64,000 nucleotides of DNA from Rhizobium sullae (GTDB lineage Bacteria; Pseudomonadota; Alphaproteobacteria; Rhizobiales; Rhizobiaceae): contig NZ_CP104143.1 in NCBI RefSeq assembly GCF_025200715.1, forward strand, positions 2,170,001-2,234,000, written 5' to 3'. Below the pieces are notes generated by a model. That model did no database searches and was not told where the DNA came from. It saw only the letters and a program-made list of their open reading frames with translations. Positions 56,051 through 64,000 of the stretch are shown here, one piece after another. The position numbers and the translations under genes were made by a program. Position 1 is the first letter of the stretch; the number at the start of each line of letters is the position of its first letter.

Positions 56051-56320
56051 ATGAATAGTAAAACGAAACCGTACAAATTAGATCAATTAAAGAGGAGAAT
56101 AGTATTTATTGCCTCAATTTCATATCTTTCATTAGCAACAACAGCGCTGTTGTTATTTACCTTGCCGGAATGGGCGGTTATTTTAATTATAGGCGGATTT
56201 GCTGTAGTAACCAGAGCCTTGATTGTAGATATAACATATTACTCATCATGGGTTAAACCATCGAGTCGCTCAGAAAGCAGCGAACACGACTCAAGCGAGG
56301 GTAGCGAGAAGAAAAAGTGA
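56051..56320 (+). CDS. Small AT-rich membrane protein
   Basis: 89 residues. Basic N-terminus (KTKPYKLDQLKRRIV), two membrane helices (FIASISYLSLATTALLLFTL, AVILIIGGFAVVTRALIV), then a serine/glutamate tail ending EGSEKKK. Much AT-richer than all surrounding genes. Overlaps the following gene by 4 bases. No family recognised. Confidence 0.65.
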   Translation: MNSKTKPYKLDQLKRRIVFIASISYLSLATTALLLFTLPEWAVILIIGGFAVVTRALIVDITYYSSWVKPSSRSESSEHDSSEGSEKKK

Positions 56321-56637
56321 GAACGACAATGGCCCGGTACGACTTCAATCACTTGGAAGGTCGCGCGACGAAATTAGTCGAAGCTGGTGAAATCGCTGAT
56401 GCCATCAAAATATATCTTTTCACGGCGGACGGCGATAAATCCTTGGATGCTGGGTATCTGGGCGAAAAATTGGGCGACTGCTACGAAAAGCTCGGTGACT
56501 TGCGCATTGCAGGTTCACGGGCCGAAAGCTCCTTTAGAATCTCGTCTGCTGGGCATCCATCATTTAAACAGTATGCCGCGAAGATTTTGCTTTCACAACT
56601 GAGAGCGGCCGCTTCGGTGGAAGGAGACCACAGGTAG
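56317..56637 (+). CDS. Small TPR-like protein coupled to the membrane protein
   Basis: 106 residues from GTG 56317 (ATG 56329 possible). LEGRATKLVEAGEIADAIKIYLF, LGEKLGDCYEKLGDLRIAG and SFKQYAAKILLSQL form three amphipathic helix pairs like tetratricopeptide repeats. Coupled by GTGA overlap to the membrane protein, so the two probably act together, but the process is unknown. Confidence 0.6.
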   Translation: MRTTMARYDFNHLEGRATKLVEAGEIADAIKIYLFTADGDKSLDAGYLGEKLGDCYEKLGDLRIAGSRAESSFRISSAGHPSFKQYAAKILLSQLRAAASVEGDHR

Positions 56638-56780
56638 CTGCGCGGGCAAGACGAAGCATGGGATGTGGCTTGCTACCTATATTAGGCAAATAGAATATAC
56701 AATCGAATAGATTAAAGGTGGCCTTCGAAAAGTATCCCGTCACTCGTCGACGGATGCGGCGTCAAACCAGGGAGAGAACG

Positions 56781-57107
56781 ATGAAGACGATCACAGTTTC
56801 GGGCTGCATGATGCTAGCCCTCGTATCTGGTGCGTATGCAGCGACCCTGACGGGTGAGCAATTGAAAAGCGAGTTGGTGGGCCACACGATCCATTGGAAG
56901 TCTAAGAGCGGATCGGGCATCACAATCTACAAAGAAGATGGAACGATCGAAGCTACGGTCGACGGGGACAAGAACAGCTACACAGGGACTTGGCGCATCA
57001 AGGGGAACCAGATGTGCGAGAAGTTCGCCAAGGAAGCATGCGCGACGATCAATTCGCTTGGAGGAAAAGACTACTCCAAGAAGGGCGGCACACTCACGGT
57101 TGAATAG
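56781..57107 (+). CDS. Small secreted protein, DUF995-like
   Basis: 108 residues. Signal peptide (CMMLALVSGAYAATL), then LTGEQLKSELVGHTIHWKSKSGSGITIYKEDGTIEATVDG, resembling DUF995-type rhizobial exported proteins. The W..K.G..C pattern (TGTWRIKGNQMCEKFA) follows. ATG 56781 after GGAGAG. Probably periplasmic; function unknown. Confidence 0.7.
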   Translation: MKTITVSGCMMLALVSGAYAATLTGEQLKSELVGHTIHWKSKSGSGITIYKEDGTIEATVDGDKNSYTGTWRIKGNQMCEKFAKEACATINSLGGKDYSKKGGTLTVE

Positions 57108-57456
57108 GACACCAGAAATTCTGGGACTTATGGAGCAAGTGCCACAAATATCCGGTCAACGAATTTCGTGCGCTCCTGATTGCATGGGGATAGCGGCAGT
57201 GGCGGGCAACGCCAATGTCCGAGGTCTTCCTACGACTTCAAAACCACGGACGACGTATGGTCTGTGCCAAACAAACGTCCGCTTCGGCCGACAACGGTAA
57301 TGTCCAGGGACAAGCACGTTCCGGAGGTCGCTTCTGCAAGACAGTTCGTTCCGAGGAAGCAACCCGGCGAAAATCTTAAACCGAAGTGCTCCGATTCGGA
57401 ACGAATCGCCAGCGAAACGATTGATTCGTGACTCAGTGATTCGGGAGTAAAGCGTC
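57108..57456. other. Intergenic region before the Ku genes
   Basis: 349 bases with no convincing gene. Holds the Ku promoter, which I cannot place. Confidence 0.4.
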
Positions 57457-58353
57457 ATGCCAGGCGGTCACCGCGCTCAGTGGAAAGGATTCATAAAATT
57501 CGGCCAAGTGAGTTGCGGGGTTGGCCTCTACACGGCCGCAAGCACCTCAGAGCGCATTGCCTTGAACACTGTCAACAAGGCGACCGGCAATCGGGTGAAC
57601 CGCCAGTTCATCGACGGCGAAACAGGTGACCCCGTGCCGCGCGAGGCCCAGGTCAAGGGGTTCGAGATCGAGAACGGCCAGTACATCATGATCGATCCCG
57701 AAGAAGTGGCAGCCGTCATTCCGGAGAGCAACAAGACCCTGGAGATCGAGGCCTTCATCCCCTGCTCCGACGTCGACGACGTCTATTTCGACAAGCCATA
57801 TTACCTCACGCCGACCGACAAGGTGTCGGAAGATGCCTTCGCCGCCCTGCGCGACGGCATGCGGAAGTCGAACGTCGCTGCAATCGCGCAAACTGTTCTC
57901 TTTCGCCGGATGCGGACCGTGCTTATTCGTCCTCATGGAAAGGGGCTGATCGCGACCACGATGCATTACGACTACGAAGTCCGGTCCTCGGAAAGAGCTT
58001 TCGAGGAGATGCCCAAGATGAAGATCGCTGGCGAAATGCTCGATCTCGCCAAGCACATCATCTCAACCAAGAAGGGGACGTTCAATCCCGCCGAGTTCGA
58101 CGACCGCTACGAGAATGCGGTCGCCGAACTGGTGAAGGCAAAGATGGAGGGCCGTGCGCTTCCGAAGAAGAAGCCGGTCAAGGTTTCCCAGCCGAACAAC
58201 CTCCTTGCGGCACTGCGCGAGAGTGCCGGGATGATGAAGGCGACCGACAAGCCAAAGCGCACGGCCGCCAACGCGAATGCAAGCGCAGGGCGTCGCCGGG
58301 CATCGCACTCGAAACCCGCTTCCGGCGCTGCCGCTCACCGCAAGGCCAGCTGA
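57457..58353 (+). CDS. ku: Ku protein, non-homologous end joining (copy 1)
   Basis: 298 residues. Ku core beta-barrel: WKGFIKFGQVSCGVGLYTA, LNTVNKATGNRVNRQFID, VKGFEIENGQYIMIDPEEV, FDKPYYLTPTDKVSEDAFAAL. The basic C-terminal tail from about 220 (KKKPVKVS, KPKRTAANANASAGRRRASHSK) is like those that bind DNA or LigD in bacterial Ku. It caps double-strand breaks and recruits the ligase. Followed 12 bases later by a second Ku gene, as in Sinorhizobium where tandem Ku pairs act as heterodimers. No ligD in the window. Confidence 0.93.
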   Translation: MPGGHRAQWKGFIKFGQVSCGVGLYTAASTSERIALNTVNKATGNRVNRQFIDGETGDPVPREAQVKGFEIENGQYIMIDPEEVAAVIPESNKTLEIEAFIPCSDVDDVYFDKPYYLTPTDKVSEDAFAALRDGMRKSNVAAIAQTVLFRRMRTVLIRPHGKGLIATTMHYDYEVRSSERAFEEMPKMKIAGEMLDLAKHIISTKKGTFNPAEFDDRYENAVAELVKAKMEGRALPKKKPVKVSQPNNLLAALRESAGMMKATDKPKRTAANANASAGRRRASHSKPASGAAAHRKAS

Positions 58354-58365
58354 GGAGGATCGGTC

Positions 58366-59181
58366 ATGGCACCACGTCCATACTGGAAGGGCTACCTGAA
58401 GCTTTCGCTGGTCACCTGCCCCGTTGCAATGTCCCCCGCTACGTCGGAATCCGAGAAAGTCAGGTTTCACACACTGAATAAGGCGACCGGCAATCGTGTC
58501 GTATCGCAGTACGTCGATTCCGTTACCGGAAAGCCGGTGAAAGACGAGAACGAGGCGAAGGGATACGCCCGAGGTGAAAATGACTACATCATCCTGACGG
58601 ACGATGACCTGGATTCCGTCGCCCTTGAGACCGTGCGTACGATCGACATCGAGAAGTTCGTACCGCAAGACAGCATCGAATGGGTCTACCTGGAAAAGCC
58701 GCACTACCTGATGCCCGACGATCCGGTCGGACAGGAAGCGTTCGCGGTCATCCGCGATGCCATGGAGGCCGACAACGTCGTCGGCGTCTCACGACTGGTG
58801 ATTGGCCGCCGCGAGCGAGCCGTCGTGCTTGAGCCGCGCGATGAAGGCATCGTACTCTGGACACTTCGTTTTGGCGACGAGGTAAGGCCGGAGGAAAGTT
58901 ACTTCGAAGACATTGACGAAGAAGCGGACCCGGACCTAATTCCGCTCGTGCAGCAGCTGATCAAGCAGAAGACGAAGAAGTGGTCGCCCGCCATGGTCAG
59001 CGATCCGATCCAGGAAAGCCTACTGAAGATCATTGCCGAGAAGAAGAAGGCTTTGAAGCCGAAGAAGAAAGTGGCGAAAGGCAAGGATGAGGCCGAAGCC
59101 AAGGGTCCGAACGTGATCAACATCATGGACGCCCTTCGGAAGAGCGTGGAGGCCGATCTCAGGGGGCGGAAGAAGGCATGA
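58366..59181 (+). CDS. ku: Ku protein, non-homologous end joining (copy 2)
   Basis: 271 residues. WKGYLKLSLVTCPVAMSPAT, FHTLNKATGNRVVSQYVD, AKGYARGENDYIILTDDDL, YLEKPHYLMPDDPVGQEAFA. Basic tail from about 225 (KKALKPKKKVAKGKD). Related to copy 1 over its length but clearly diverged, which suits a heterodimeric partner. ATG 58366 is preceded by GAGGAG. Same operon as copy 1. Confidence 0.93.
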   Translation: MAPRPYWKGYLKLSLVTCPVAMSPATSESEKVRFHTLNKATGNRVVSQYVDSVTGKPVKDENEAKGYARGENDYIILTDDDLDSVALETVRTIDIEKFVPQDSIEWVYLEKPHYLMPDDPVGQEAFAVIRDAMEADNVVGVSRLVIGRRERAVVLEPRDEGIVLWTLRFGDEVRPEESYFEDIDEEADPDLIPLVQQLIKQKTKKWSPAMVSDPIQESLLKIIAEKKKALKPKKKVAKGKDEAEAKGPNVINIMDALRKSVEADLRGRKKA

Positions 59182-59510
59182 TCACATTGGCACGGTCGAT
59201 GTCAGGTTCTTGTCGTCGCTTGTGAAGCCTGTGCACGCAGCGAGGAAGTCGACCGTCAGGTGCTCGTTAAACAGTACGGCGCAAGTATCTCACTCGCAAA
59301 GTCCCGCAGAGCGACTTTGGGATGCGCACGGATGAATCAGCCCGATGGCATTGATCGATGCCAGCTGGGCGATCTCGGCGAAAGCGGAAATGAAGGAGGC
59401 GGTTCGATCCCGAGCGACAGTACCATTTCGATTTTCTTGCGAGCCAGCGGCCATAGTACCGCCACGGAATTCCGCCCAATCATGCCTGTATAACAAGCGG
59501 ATGGCGACGA
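59182..59510. other. Intergenic region
   Basis: 329 bases with no convincing gene. An inverted repeat CAAAGTC / GACTTTG occurs at 59297-59319. Confidence 0.4.
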
Positions 59511-60116
59511 ATGAGATTGCTGGTTCTCCTTGCTGCGGCTCTCTTTCTGACAGCGATGCATGCCCAAGCCCAAGTTTACGCGCCGTATGATGGATACGAT
59601 GAATACGACGGCTATGGCTATGAGGACCCTTACAGCCCCTATCCCCCTCCTCCCTACTACGAGCCAGAACCTGGCTATCGGGAACCTTTGCAAGAACGGC
59701 GGGAACCATCGACGCGAAGCACGAGGGGAACCATCGTAATCGCCACACGCGAGCATATGCTTATTTACACGACGTCATGGGGTGAACAGTTCGCTTACCC
59801 CATTGCCGTTGGCCGTGAAGGCAAGAAATGGTACGGATCAACTCGGGTGGTTTCTAAGCGAGAGCATCCCGAATGGCGGCCGACGGCGAGCATGCGCCAG
59901 AAGAACCCAAGGCTTCCAGCGGTTGTGAGGCCTGGCCCCGCAAATCCGCTTGGAACCCGCGCGATTTACCTTGCCGACGGACTACTACGCATACACGGCA
60001 CCAACGACCCCTCCTCCATTGGCACCAATGCATCGAGCGGCTGCTTTCGAATGTACCGTCAGGAGGAGCTTTACGAGATGGTACAGCCCGGAACGCAGGT
60101 CATTATCCAGCGATGA
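59511..60116 (+). CDS. Periplasmic L,D-transpeptidase (YkuD)
   Basis: 201 residues. Signal peptide (LLVLLAAALFLTAMHAQA), Tyr/Pro/Asp-rich linker (DGYDEYDGYGYEDPYSPYPP), then a YkuD domain. The catalytic motif is HGTNDPSSIG..ASSGCFRM, with the nucleophilic Cys. Makes 3-3 peptidoglycan cross-links or attaches lipoproteins. The start is TTG or ATG near 59511 at the signal peptide. Independent gene; rhizobia have many paralogues. Confidence 0.9.
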   Translation: MRLLVLLAAALFLTAMHAQAQVYAPYDGYDEYDGYGYEDPYSPYPPPPYYEPEPGYREPLQERREPSTRSTRGTIVIATREHMLIYTTSWGEQFAYPIAVGREGKKWYGSTRVVSKREHPEWRPTASMRQKNPRLPAVVRPGPANPLGTRAIYLADGLLRIHGTNDPSSIGTNASSGCFRMYRQEELYEMVQPGTQVIIQR

Positions 60117-60265
60117 CCAAAGTTTAGGTCGCAGCTCATACTCCTTGGTTCGAACGCCTAACCAGTCGATATCACTGAGGTTAACCCAACTTCTACTATT
60201 CAATTAGCGAGACCTTGCATACCAACCCTCGGATGATAGCATGATGGCACAGTGGGGGACGAACT

Positions 60266-60520
60266 GTGACCATCGAAGAACTTATTGACCTGCAGGAGGC
60301 CGGTTCGAGAGCGCGAGTGCTCGGGCTTGCATCGCACGAAAATCCATACCTGAAGCCAGGTCGAACGCCGACCAAGGACACCATCGCTCTCGAAGACTGG
60401 ATCGCTCGCCACGACGCCTGGAAATTTGGCTGGGAGGCCGAAAACGCCAGCCGTGAAGGTAAGATCGTCAGCTTCTTCTCGAATATCGTCCGGCCGAACA
60501 GACGTCAGGTGCTCGGCTAA
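60266..60520 (+). CDS. Rmf/CrpP-like small protein
   Basis: 84 residues. EAGSRARVLGLASHENPYL and WIARHDAWKFGWEAE fit the ribosome-modulation-factor/CrpP pattern (G..A...G...NPY then W..GW). GTG 60266 after GGGGGA. RMF dimerises ribosomes in stationary phase; CrpP relatives were proposed to modify fluoroquinolones. Which applies is unknown. Same orientation as the transpeptidase, 149 bases away. Confidence 0.6.
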   Translation: MTIEELIDLQEAGSRARVLGLASHENPYLKPGRTPTKDTIALEDWIARHDAWKFGWEAENASREGKIVSFFSNIVRPNRRQVLG

Positions 60521-60578
60521 TGAGGCTCAACGTCTATTGTGCGCTTAACTGCTTATCTCCCCTAGTCGCGGAATCGTC

Positions 60579-61691
60579 ATGCATCTGATCTACGCTGCCG
60601 TGGCAGCGCTGTTTGCAATCTTCTCGACCACATCCCTTTCAGCCCAGTCCATTGAGGGCTTCCGTTTGGGAGACGACAAGGGGGTGCTGCAGCGCCTCGG
60701 TACTGCGGCAGCGATTAAAGCTGATGGTGCCTTCACCACCCTGACTTTCCATTTGAACAATCGCGTTGATCTCGACGTGACCTACCAAAAGCCATCCAAC
60801 CGGCTCGTGGCACTCCTGGCATCCTGGGACGGAACCGGCGACGGTCCTTCCGCTAGTTATGAAGGCTTCACTTTCGGAAAGACCTCGCTCGCTGACCTGC
60901 GATCGAAAACGGGAGCGAGCGGCATTCTTTACCGTGCAACGCCGCCGGTTGTCGCGTCATTATCGGGGACGATTAAGATCGTGAGTTATTACGATGTGAG
61001 CGCGACCGACTACGTCGCGACCTTTGTCACGTCGATCAGCCGCGATGAGGCCAAAAAGCTACAAGAGCAATATAATCAAGATGCATATCGGAATGCCGGG
61101 ACATCTGCCAAGCTGAGCGCCATAGGAATTTCGCGACGAGAGTACCTAGAGAAGAGCCAGGGGTCAGATCGAACCATCGACATCGGGTATAAGCCTATTT
61201 CCTGGACATCCTCCGATCTTGCTCCTGCAACGCACCGGTCTATATCCCTGGCGAAGATCAAGCCGTCGCAGCTGCCGGTATTCCGCATTTACTCCGGCCC
61301 TAACAATTTCCCTGACTTCAGCGGCAGGGATAAGGAGTTCAGCAATTTTCGCACCCGCATCACGAATGGCATGACCGACGGCCCCTCGTTCGCCGGGGAA
61401 TATTCGGTTATTCAGATTGGTTGCGGGACCGGGTGCTCATTCGCTTACATCGGCAACAATCGCACGGGAGAGGTACACGAACTTCCGGTCGGAGGCGAAG
61501 GCAACGTGTATCTCACGCTGAAATACCAACTCGATAGTCGCCTGATCGTCGCTCAGTGGGGCGATTACGATGCCAGCAAATGCTACGTGCAGTTTTTTAG
61601 CTTGGACGATGATACCTGGACAGACCTCTTGAAGCACGAGGTAGGTCCACTGAACAACTGCTACAAGACCATCGCCGAAAATGTCCATTGA
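60579..61691 (+). CDS. Periplasmic protein, function unknown
   Basis: 370 residues. Signal peptide (VAALFAIFSTTSLSAQS), then a beta-rich N-terminal domain (LGDDKGVLQRLG, WDGTGDGPSASYEGFTFG). A C-terminal part follows with GEYSVIQIGCGTGCSFAYIGNNRTG and GDYDASKCYVQFF, where paired cysteines suggest disulfides. That C-terminal block occurs in other uncharacterised secreted proteins. It directly precedes the Hxs genes but does not show His-Xaa-Ser repeats. Confidence 0.7.
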   Translation: MHLIYAAVAALFAIFSTTSLSAQSIEGFRLGDDKGVLQRLGTAAAIKADGAFTTLTFHLNNRVDLDVTYQKPSNRLVALLASWDGTGDGPSASYEGFTFGKTSLADLRSKTGASGILYRATPPVVASLSGTIKIVSYYDVSATDYVATFVTSISRDEAKKLQEQYNQDAYRNAGTSAKLSAIGISRREYLEKSQGSDRTIDIGYKPISWTSSDLAPATHRSISLAKIKPSQLPVFRIYSGPNNFPDFSGRDKEFSNFRTRITNGMTDGPSFAGEYSVIQIGCGTGCSFAYIGNNRTGEVHELPVGGEGNVYLTLKYQLDSRLIVAQWGDYDASKCYVQFFSLDDDTWTDLLKHEVGPLNNCYKTIAENVH

Positions 61692-61786
61692 ACCTCGCAA
61701 CCATCAGAAGATTTAGCGATTGCTGGCGCAATTTTAGCCAGATAGATTTCGCTCAGAGACCGCACAGCCCCAGCGTGTAAGATGCC

Positions 61787-62029
61787 ATGAACTTTGAGAT
61801 TGCTCCCGAGCTGATGCCCCACGTCGCCGAAGCGACCGTGCGCTTTCGTTACCTGATTCCTGGATCGAATGTGGCAATCGCTGGGGATATCGTAACGATC
61901 GATGGGGAGACCGGCGTGTCCGCTGAGCAGCTTGAACAGCAGTTCCTGTACTGCCTCTATCGCCAAAAGATTTATAGCGAGACTCTGTCCTTAAGGCGCA
62001 CGCTGCTCGCCGGTGTGACCGGCCGATGA
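61787..62029 (+). CDS. HxsD-like small protein of the His-Xaa-Ser system
   Basis: 80 residues. Strand-rich N-terminus (EATVRFRYLIPGSNVAIAGDIVTIDGE) and a C-terminal helix (SAEQLEQQFLYCLYRQKIYSETLSLRRTLL) that resembles the end of HxsD proteins. Overlaps hxsB by 4 bases (ATGA), as expected of a component of the same system. Family match is from pattern memory and moderate. Confidence 0.55.
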   Translation: MNFEIAPELMPHVAEATVRFRYLIPGSNVAIAGDIVTIDGETGVSAEQLEQQFLYCLYRQKIYSETLSLRRTLLAGVTGR

Positions 62030-63435
62030 CAGTCTTCCCATTACGTTTCAGGCCATCTCGATCCGGCGACTTGCTCTTTGCCGACGACGCAGGCACCTAC
62101 TTCAAATCCGACAATGACTTTCTCACGCGCTACGCGCTCGGTCGCCTGACCGCAGAAGATAAATTTTTCTTGAACCACAACGGCCATGCCTTTGAGGAAG
62201 TTGGTGATCTCGCATACGCGGGGTTCGAGCACAGGTTTGCAAGCCGTCTCTACACCCCTGGCCAGCTGGACTACGTGATCCTCGTCCCCACACTACGCTG
62301 CAACCTCGCTTGCGGTTATTGTCAGGTCTCACGGGTCAACGAAAACACATCCGGATTTGACTGGGATGAGCCGACGCTAGACGCAGGCATTCGCTTTTTG
62401 AACGGATTGTCTACCCGAAAAATCAAGATCGAGTTTCAGGGCGGTGAGCCTACGCTGCGGCTCGATGTGCTCGACAGGGTTCGCGACTTTTGTCTGACGA
62501 AGTTCGAAACCTGCGAGTTCGTCGTTTGTACGAACCTGCAGGATATGAGCGAAGACGCTTGGCGGTTCTTGGAATTGCCGGACGTATTCGTCAGCACGTC
62601 ACTTGACGGTGATATGTTCACGCACGAAAGTCAGAGGACTTTCAGCCCCGATAAAACCCAGGCGTTCTCATCGAACCTTCATCGCGCTCTTGAACAGTTG
62701 GGCAGTGACAAGGTGTCCGCGTTGCCGACGATCAATCCACATCGTCCACCGCCAACGCGATCTGTGATCGAAACCTACGCGTCCCTTGGAATGCGATCGA
62801 TCTATTTGCGGCCCATAAATTTTCAGGGGTTTGCTCGTAAGAAGTTCGACGCGGCGGCGGCGGCCGAGGTCTGGAACGTCTATCATTCGGCATTTATCGA
62901 CGACCTCATCGAGTACAACTGGACAGCTAACCTCGCTGTGGAGGAATACTATTTCGTCCACTGTCTTCGCCGGGTCCTGAGGTCAGGACACAACGGGCAC
63001 GTAGACCTCAGAAATCCGAACATCGTTGGTCACGGATACCTCGTCGTCGACTACGACGGCAAATTTTACCCAACGGATGAAGCGAGGATGGTCACCCGCG
63101 TCGGCCAGTTTGATCTATCCATGGGCAACGTCTTCGACGGGATTGAGCGAACGACTATCGATACGTTGAACTCGGAAGCTCTAAACAATTATCACCCAGA
63201 CTGCCTGCACTGCCCTTATCAGCCATTCTGCGGCGTCGACCTCATCGACGATCTCTCCCGCTATGGCCGGATCGATATGCCAAAGCACCTAACTGACTTC
63301 TGTCAGCGGCATACGCATATCTTCGATAAAATTTTCTCAATGATCTACTCCGACGATCCGAAGGTCAGGAAATCCATGGCAATCTGGGCTGGTGTTCCTC
63401 ACTTCGATGAGGCTCTGGCAAGGTGGCATCGATGA
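62026..63435 (+). CDS. hxsB: Radical SAM maturase HxsB of the His-Xaa-Ser system
   Basis: 469 residues. Radical SAM cluster C-x3-C-x2-C at C92, C96 and C99 (LRCNLACGYCQVSR), SAM-site strand KIEFQGGEPTLRLDVL, and a SPASM-like C-terminal cysteine region (CLHCPYQPFCGVD) for auxiliary clusters. The long length, FASRLYTPGQLDYVILVPTLR and the partner hxsC point to HxsB. The system is predicted to modify a His-Xaa-Ser repeat peptide (HxsA), which is not in this window. Translationally coupled on both sides (4-base overlaps). Confidence 0.85.
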   Translation: MTVFPLRFRPSRSGDLLFADDAGTYFKSDNDFLTRYALGRLTAEDKFFLNHNGHAFEEVGDLAYAGFEHRFASRLYTPGQLDYVILVPTLRCNLACGYCQVSRVNENTSGFDWDEPTLDAGIRFLNGLSTRKIKIEFQGGEPTLRLDVLDRVRDFCLTKFETCEFVVCTNLQDMSEDAWRFLELPDVFVSTSLDGDMFTHESQRTFSPDKTQAFSSNLHRALEQLGSDKVSALPTINPHRPPPTRSVIETYASLGMRSIYLRPINFQGFARKKFDAAAAAEVWNVYHSAFIDDLIEYNWTANLAVEEYYFVHCLRRVLRSGHNGHVDLRNPNIVGHGYLVVDYDGKFYPTDEARMVTRVGQFDLSMGNVFDGIERTTIDTLNSEALNNYHPDCLHCPYQPFCGVDLIDDLSRYGRIDMPKHLTDFCQRHTHIFDKIFSMIYSDDPKVRKSMAIWAGVPHFDEALARWHR

Positions 63436-64000
63436 TCAATCTCCGGGTCAAAATCGATCCCCTACCGTTGGACGAGCCCATCGTGGTTCGGCTGCGCAAT
63501 TCACTTTCCAACACCCCGTCCGAGGCCGACGCGATCCTGATCGCTCGCGATGATGGTCGCCTGGAATATGACTTCCACGGCTTTTCCCTTGTGATCCATC
63601 CGGCAGAGCCCGAAGAGTACGACGGCGACGTCATCCTTGTCTTGCCTGGTCAAGCGACCGCGCACAGGCTGATCCGCGCTTCGTCGCAGCACAATACCTT
63701 CCTCGTCACCGAACAATGTGACCAGCTCTGCGTTATGTGCTCCCAGCCGCCAAAGCGGCATCATACGGACCTGTTCAGTCAATTTGCTGAAGCAGCCTTG
63801 CTTTCACCCAAGGGAGCAGTGATCGGAATCTCAGGCGGAGAGCCCCTTCTCCATAAGGATCGGCTCTTCGAGATGTTGCGCACCGTGACCGCTGCGCGAC
63901 CGGACGTGACCTTCCACATCTTGACCAATGGGCAGCACTTTGAGGCATCCGACGTCGCTGAGCTGTTGGAAATCGGAACAAGTCGCATCTTGTGGGGTGT
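63432..64000 (+). CDS. hxsC: Radical SAM maturase HxsC (3' end outside window)
   Basis: 189 residues to the window end, open frame. ATG 63432 overlaps the hxsB stop by 4 bases. FLVTEQCDQLCVMCSQPPK has the C-x3-C-x2-C cluster ligands at C96, C100 and C103, and GISGGEPLLHKDRLFEML is the next radical SAM strand, both characteristic of HxsC. It should be the second maturase of the same pathway. The C-terminus and the likely substrate gene hxsA lie beyond base 64000. Confidence 0.85.
   Translation, partial: MINLRVKIDPLPLDEPIVVRLRNSLSNTPSEADAILIARDDGRLEYDFHGFSLVIHPAEPEEYDGDVILVLPGQATAHRLIRASSQHNTFLVTEQCDQLCVMCSQPPKRHHTDLFSQFAEAALLSPKGAVIGISGGEPLLHKDRLFEMLRTVTAARPDVTFHILTNGQHFEASDVAELLEIGTSRILWG

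Noticed and set aside
60579..61691. HxsA substrate of the Hxs system
   Set aside because: No His-Xaa-Ser repeats; it is a folded secreted protein with paired cysteines.
37345..64000. tRNA gene or CRISPR array as island anchor
   Set aside because: I saw no cloverleaf sequence and no regularly spaced direct repeats.

Overview
The window comes from the chromosome of a Rhizobiaceae alphaproteobacterium, most probably Rhizobium or a close relative. The evidence is gene order: greA, LPS-core glycosyltransferases, lrp, trxB, a LysR gene of the LsrB/VtlR type and two tandem AbcR-type small RNAs, a block known from Sinorhizobium and Agrobacterium. The coding DNA is GC-rich up to about 37 kb.

Regions. 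(1) 1-8.9 kb: a DUF2235-like C-terminus, greA, lpsB, then the reverse-strand lpsE, lpsD, lpsC, a further glycosyltransferase and lrp, followed by trxB, lsrB and two 117-nt AbcR copies. (2) 8.9-36.2 kb: mostly housekeeping core. It holds an ArsR/ene-reductase pair, an APH(6)-like kinase, a Phd/VapC pair, aatA, what looks like the remnant of a sortase/substrate pair, a sugar dehydrogenase, cspA, ilvE, petP-petR plus sensor kinase, proC, ubiK, lgt, a MidA-type methyltransferase, pgeF and prsA. (3) About 37.35-57 kb: an accessory region. It opens where a GGDEF-EAL gene has lost its 5' part and abuts the 3' part of a tyrosine-recombinase-like gene. It continues with a mosaic of acetyltransferases, methyltransferases, GrpB, GST, a nucleotidyltransferase and others, several of them truncated or frameshifted, plus a second complete leucyl-tRNA synthetase. 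(4) 57.4-64 kb: two tandem Ku genes, an L,D-transpeptidase, an Rmf/CrpP-like protein, and the start of a His-Xaa-Ser (Hxs) modification locus (hxsD-like, hxsB, hxsC) that runs off the end of the window.

How the parts fit: the first block combines LPS-core synthesis with thioredoxin redox control and a regulator that in relatives controls the adjacent AbcR RNAs. The accessory block looks like a decaying store of drug- and stress-modifying enzymes assembled by repeated insertion and deletion. The least understood items are the Hxs locus, the shrunken sortase pair, the second LeuRS with its structured leader, an AT-rich two-gene unit at 56 kb, and a possible orphan small RNA at 26.8-27.0 kb. All calls come from reading the sequence; no database search was run.
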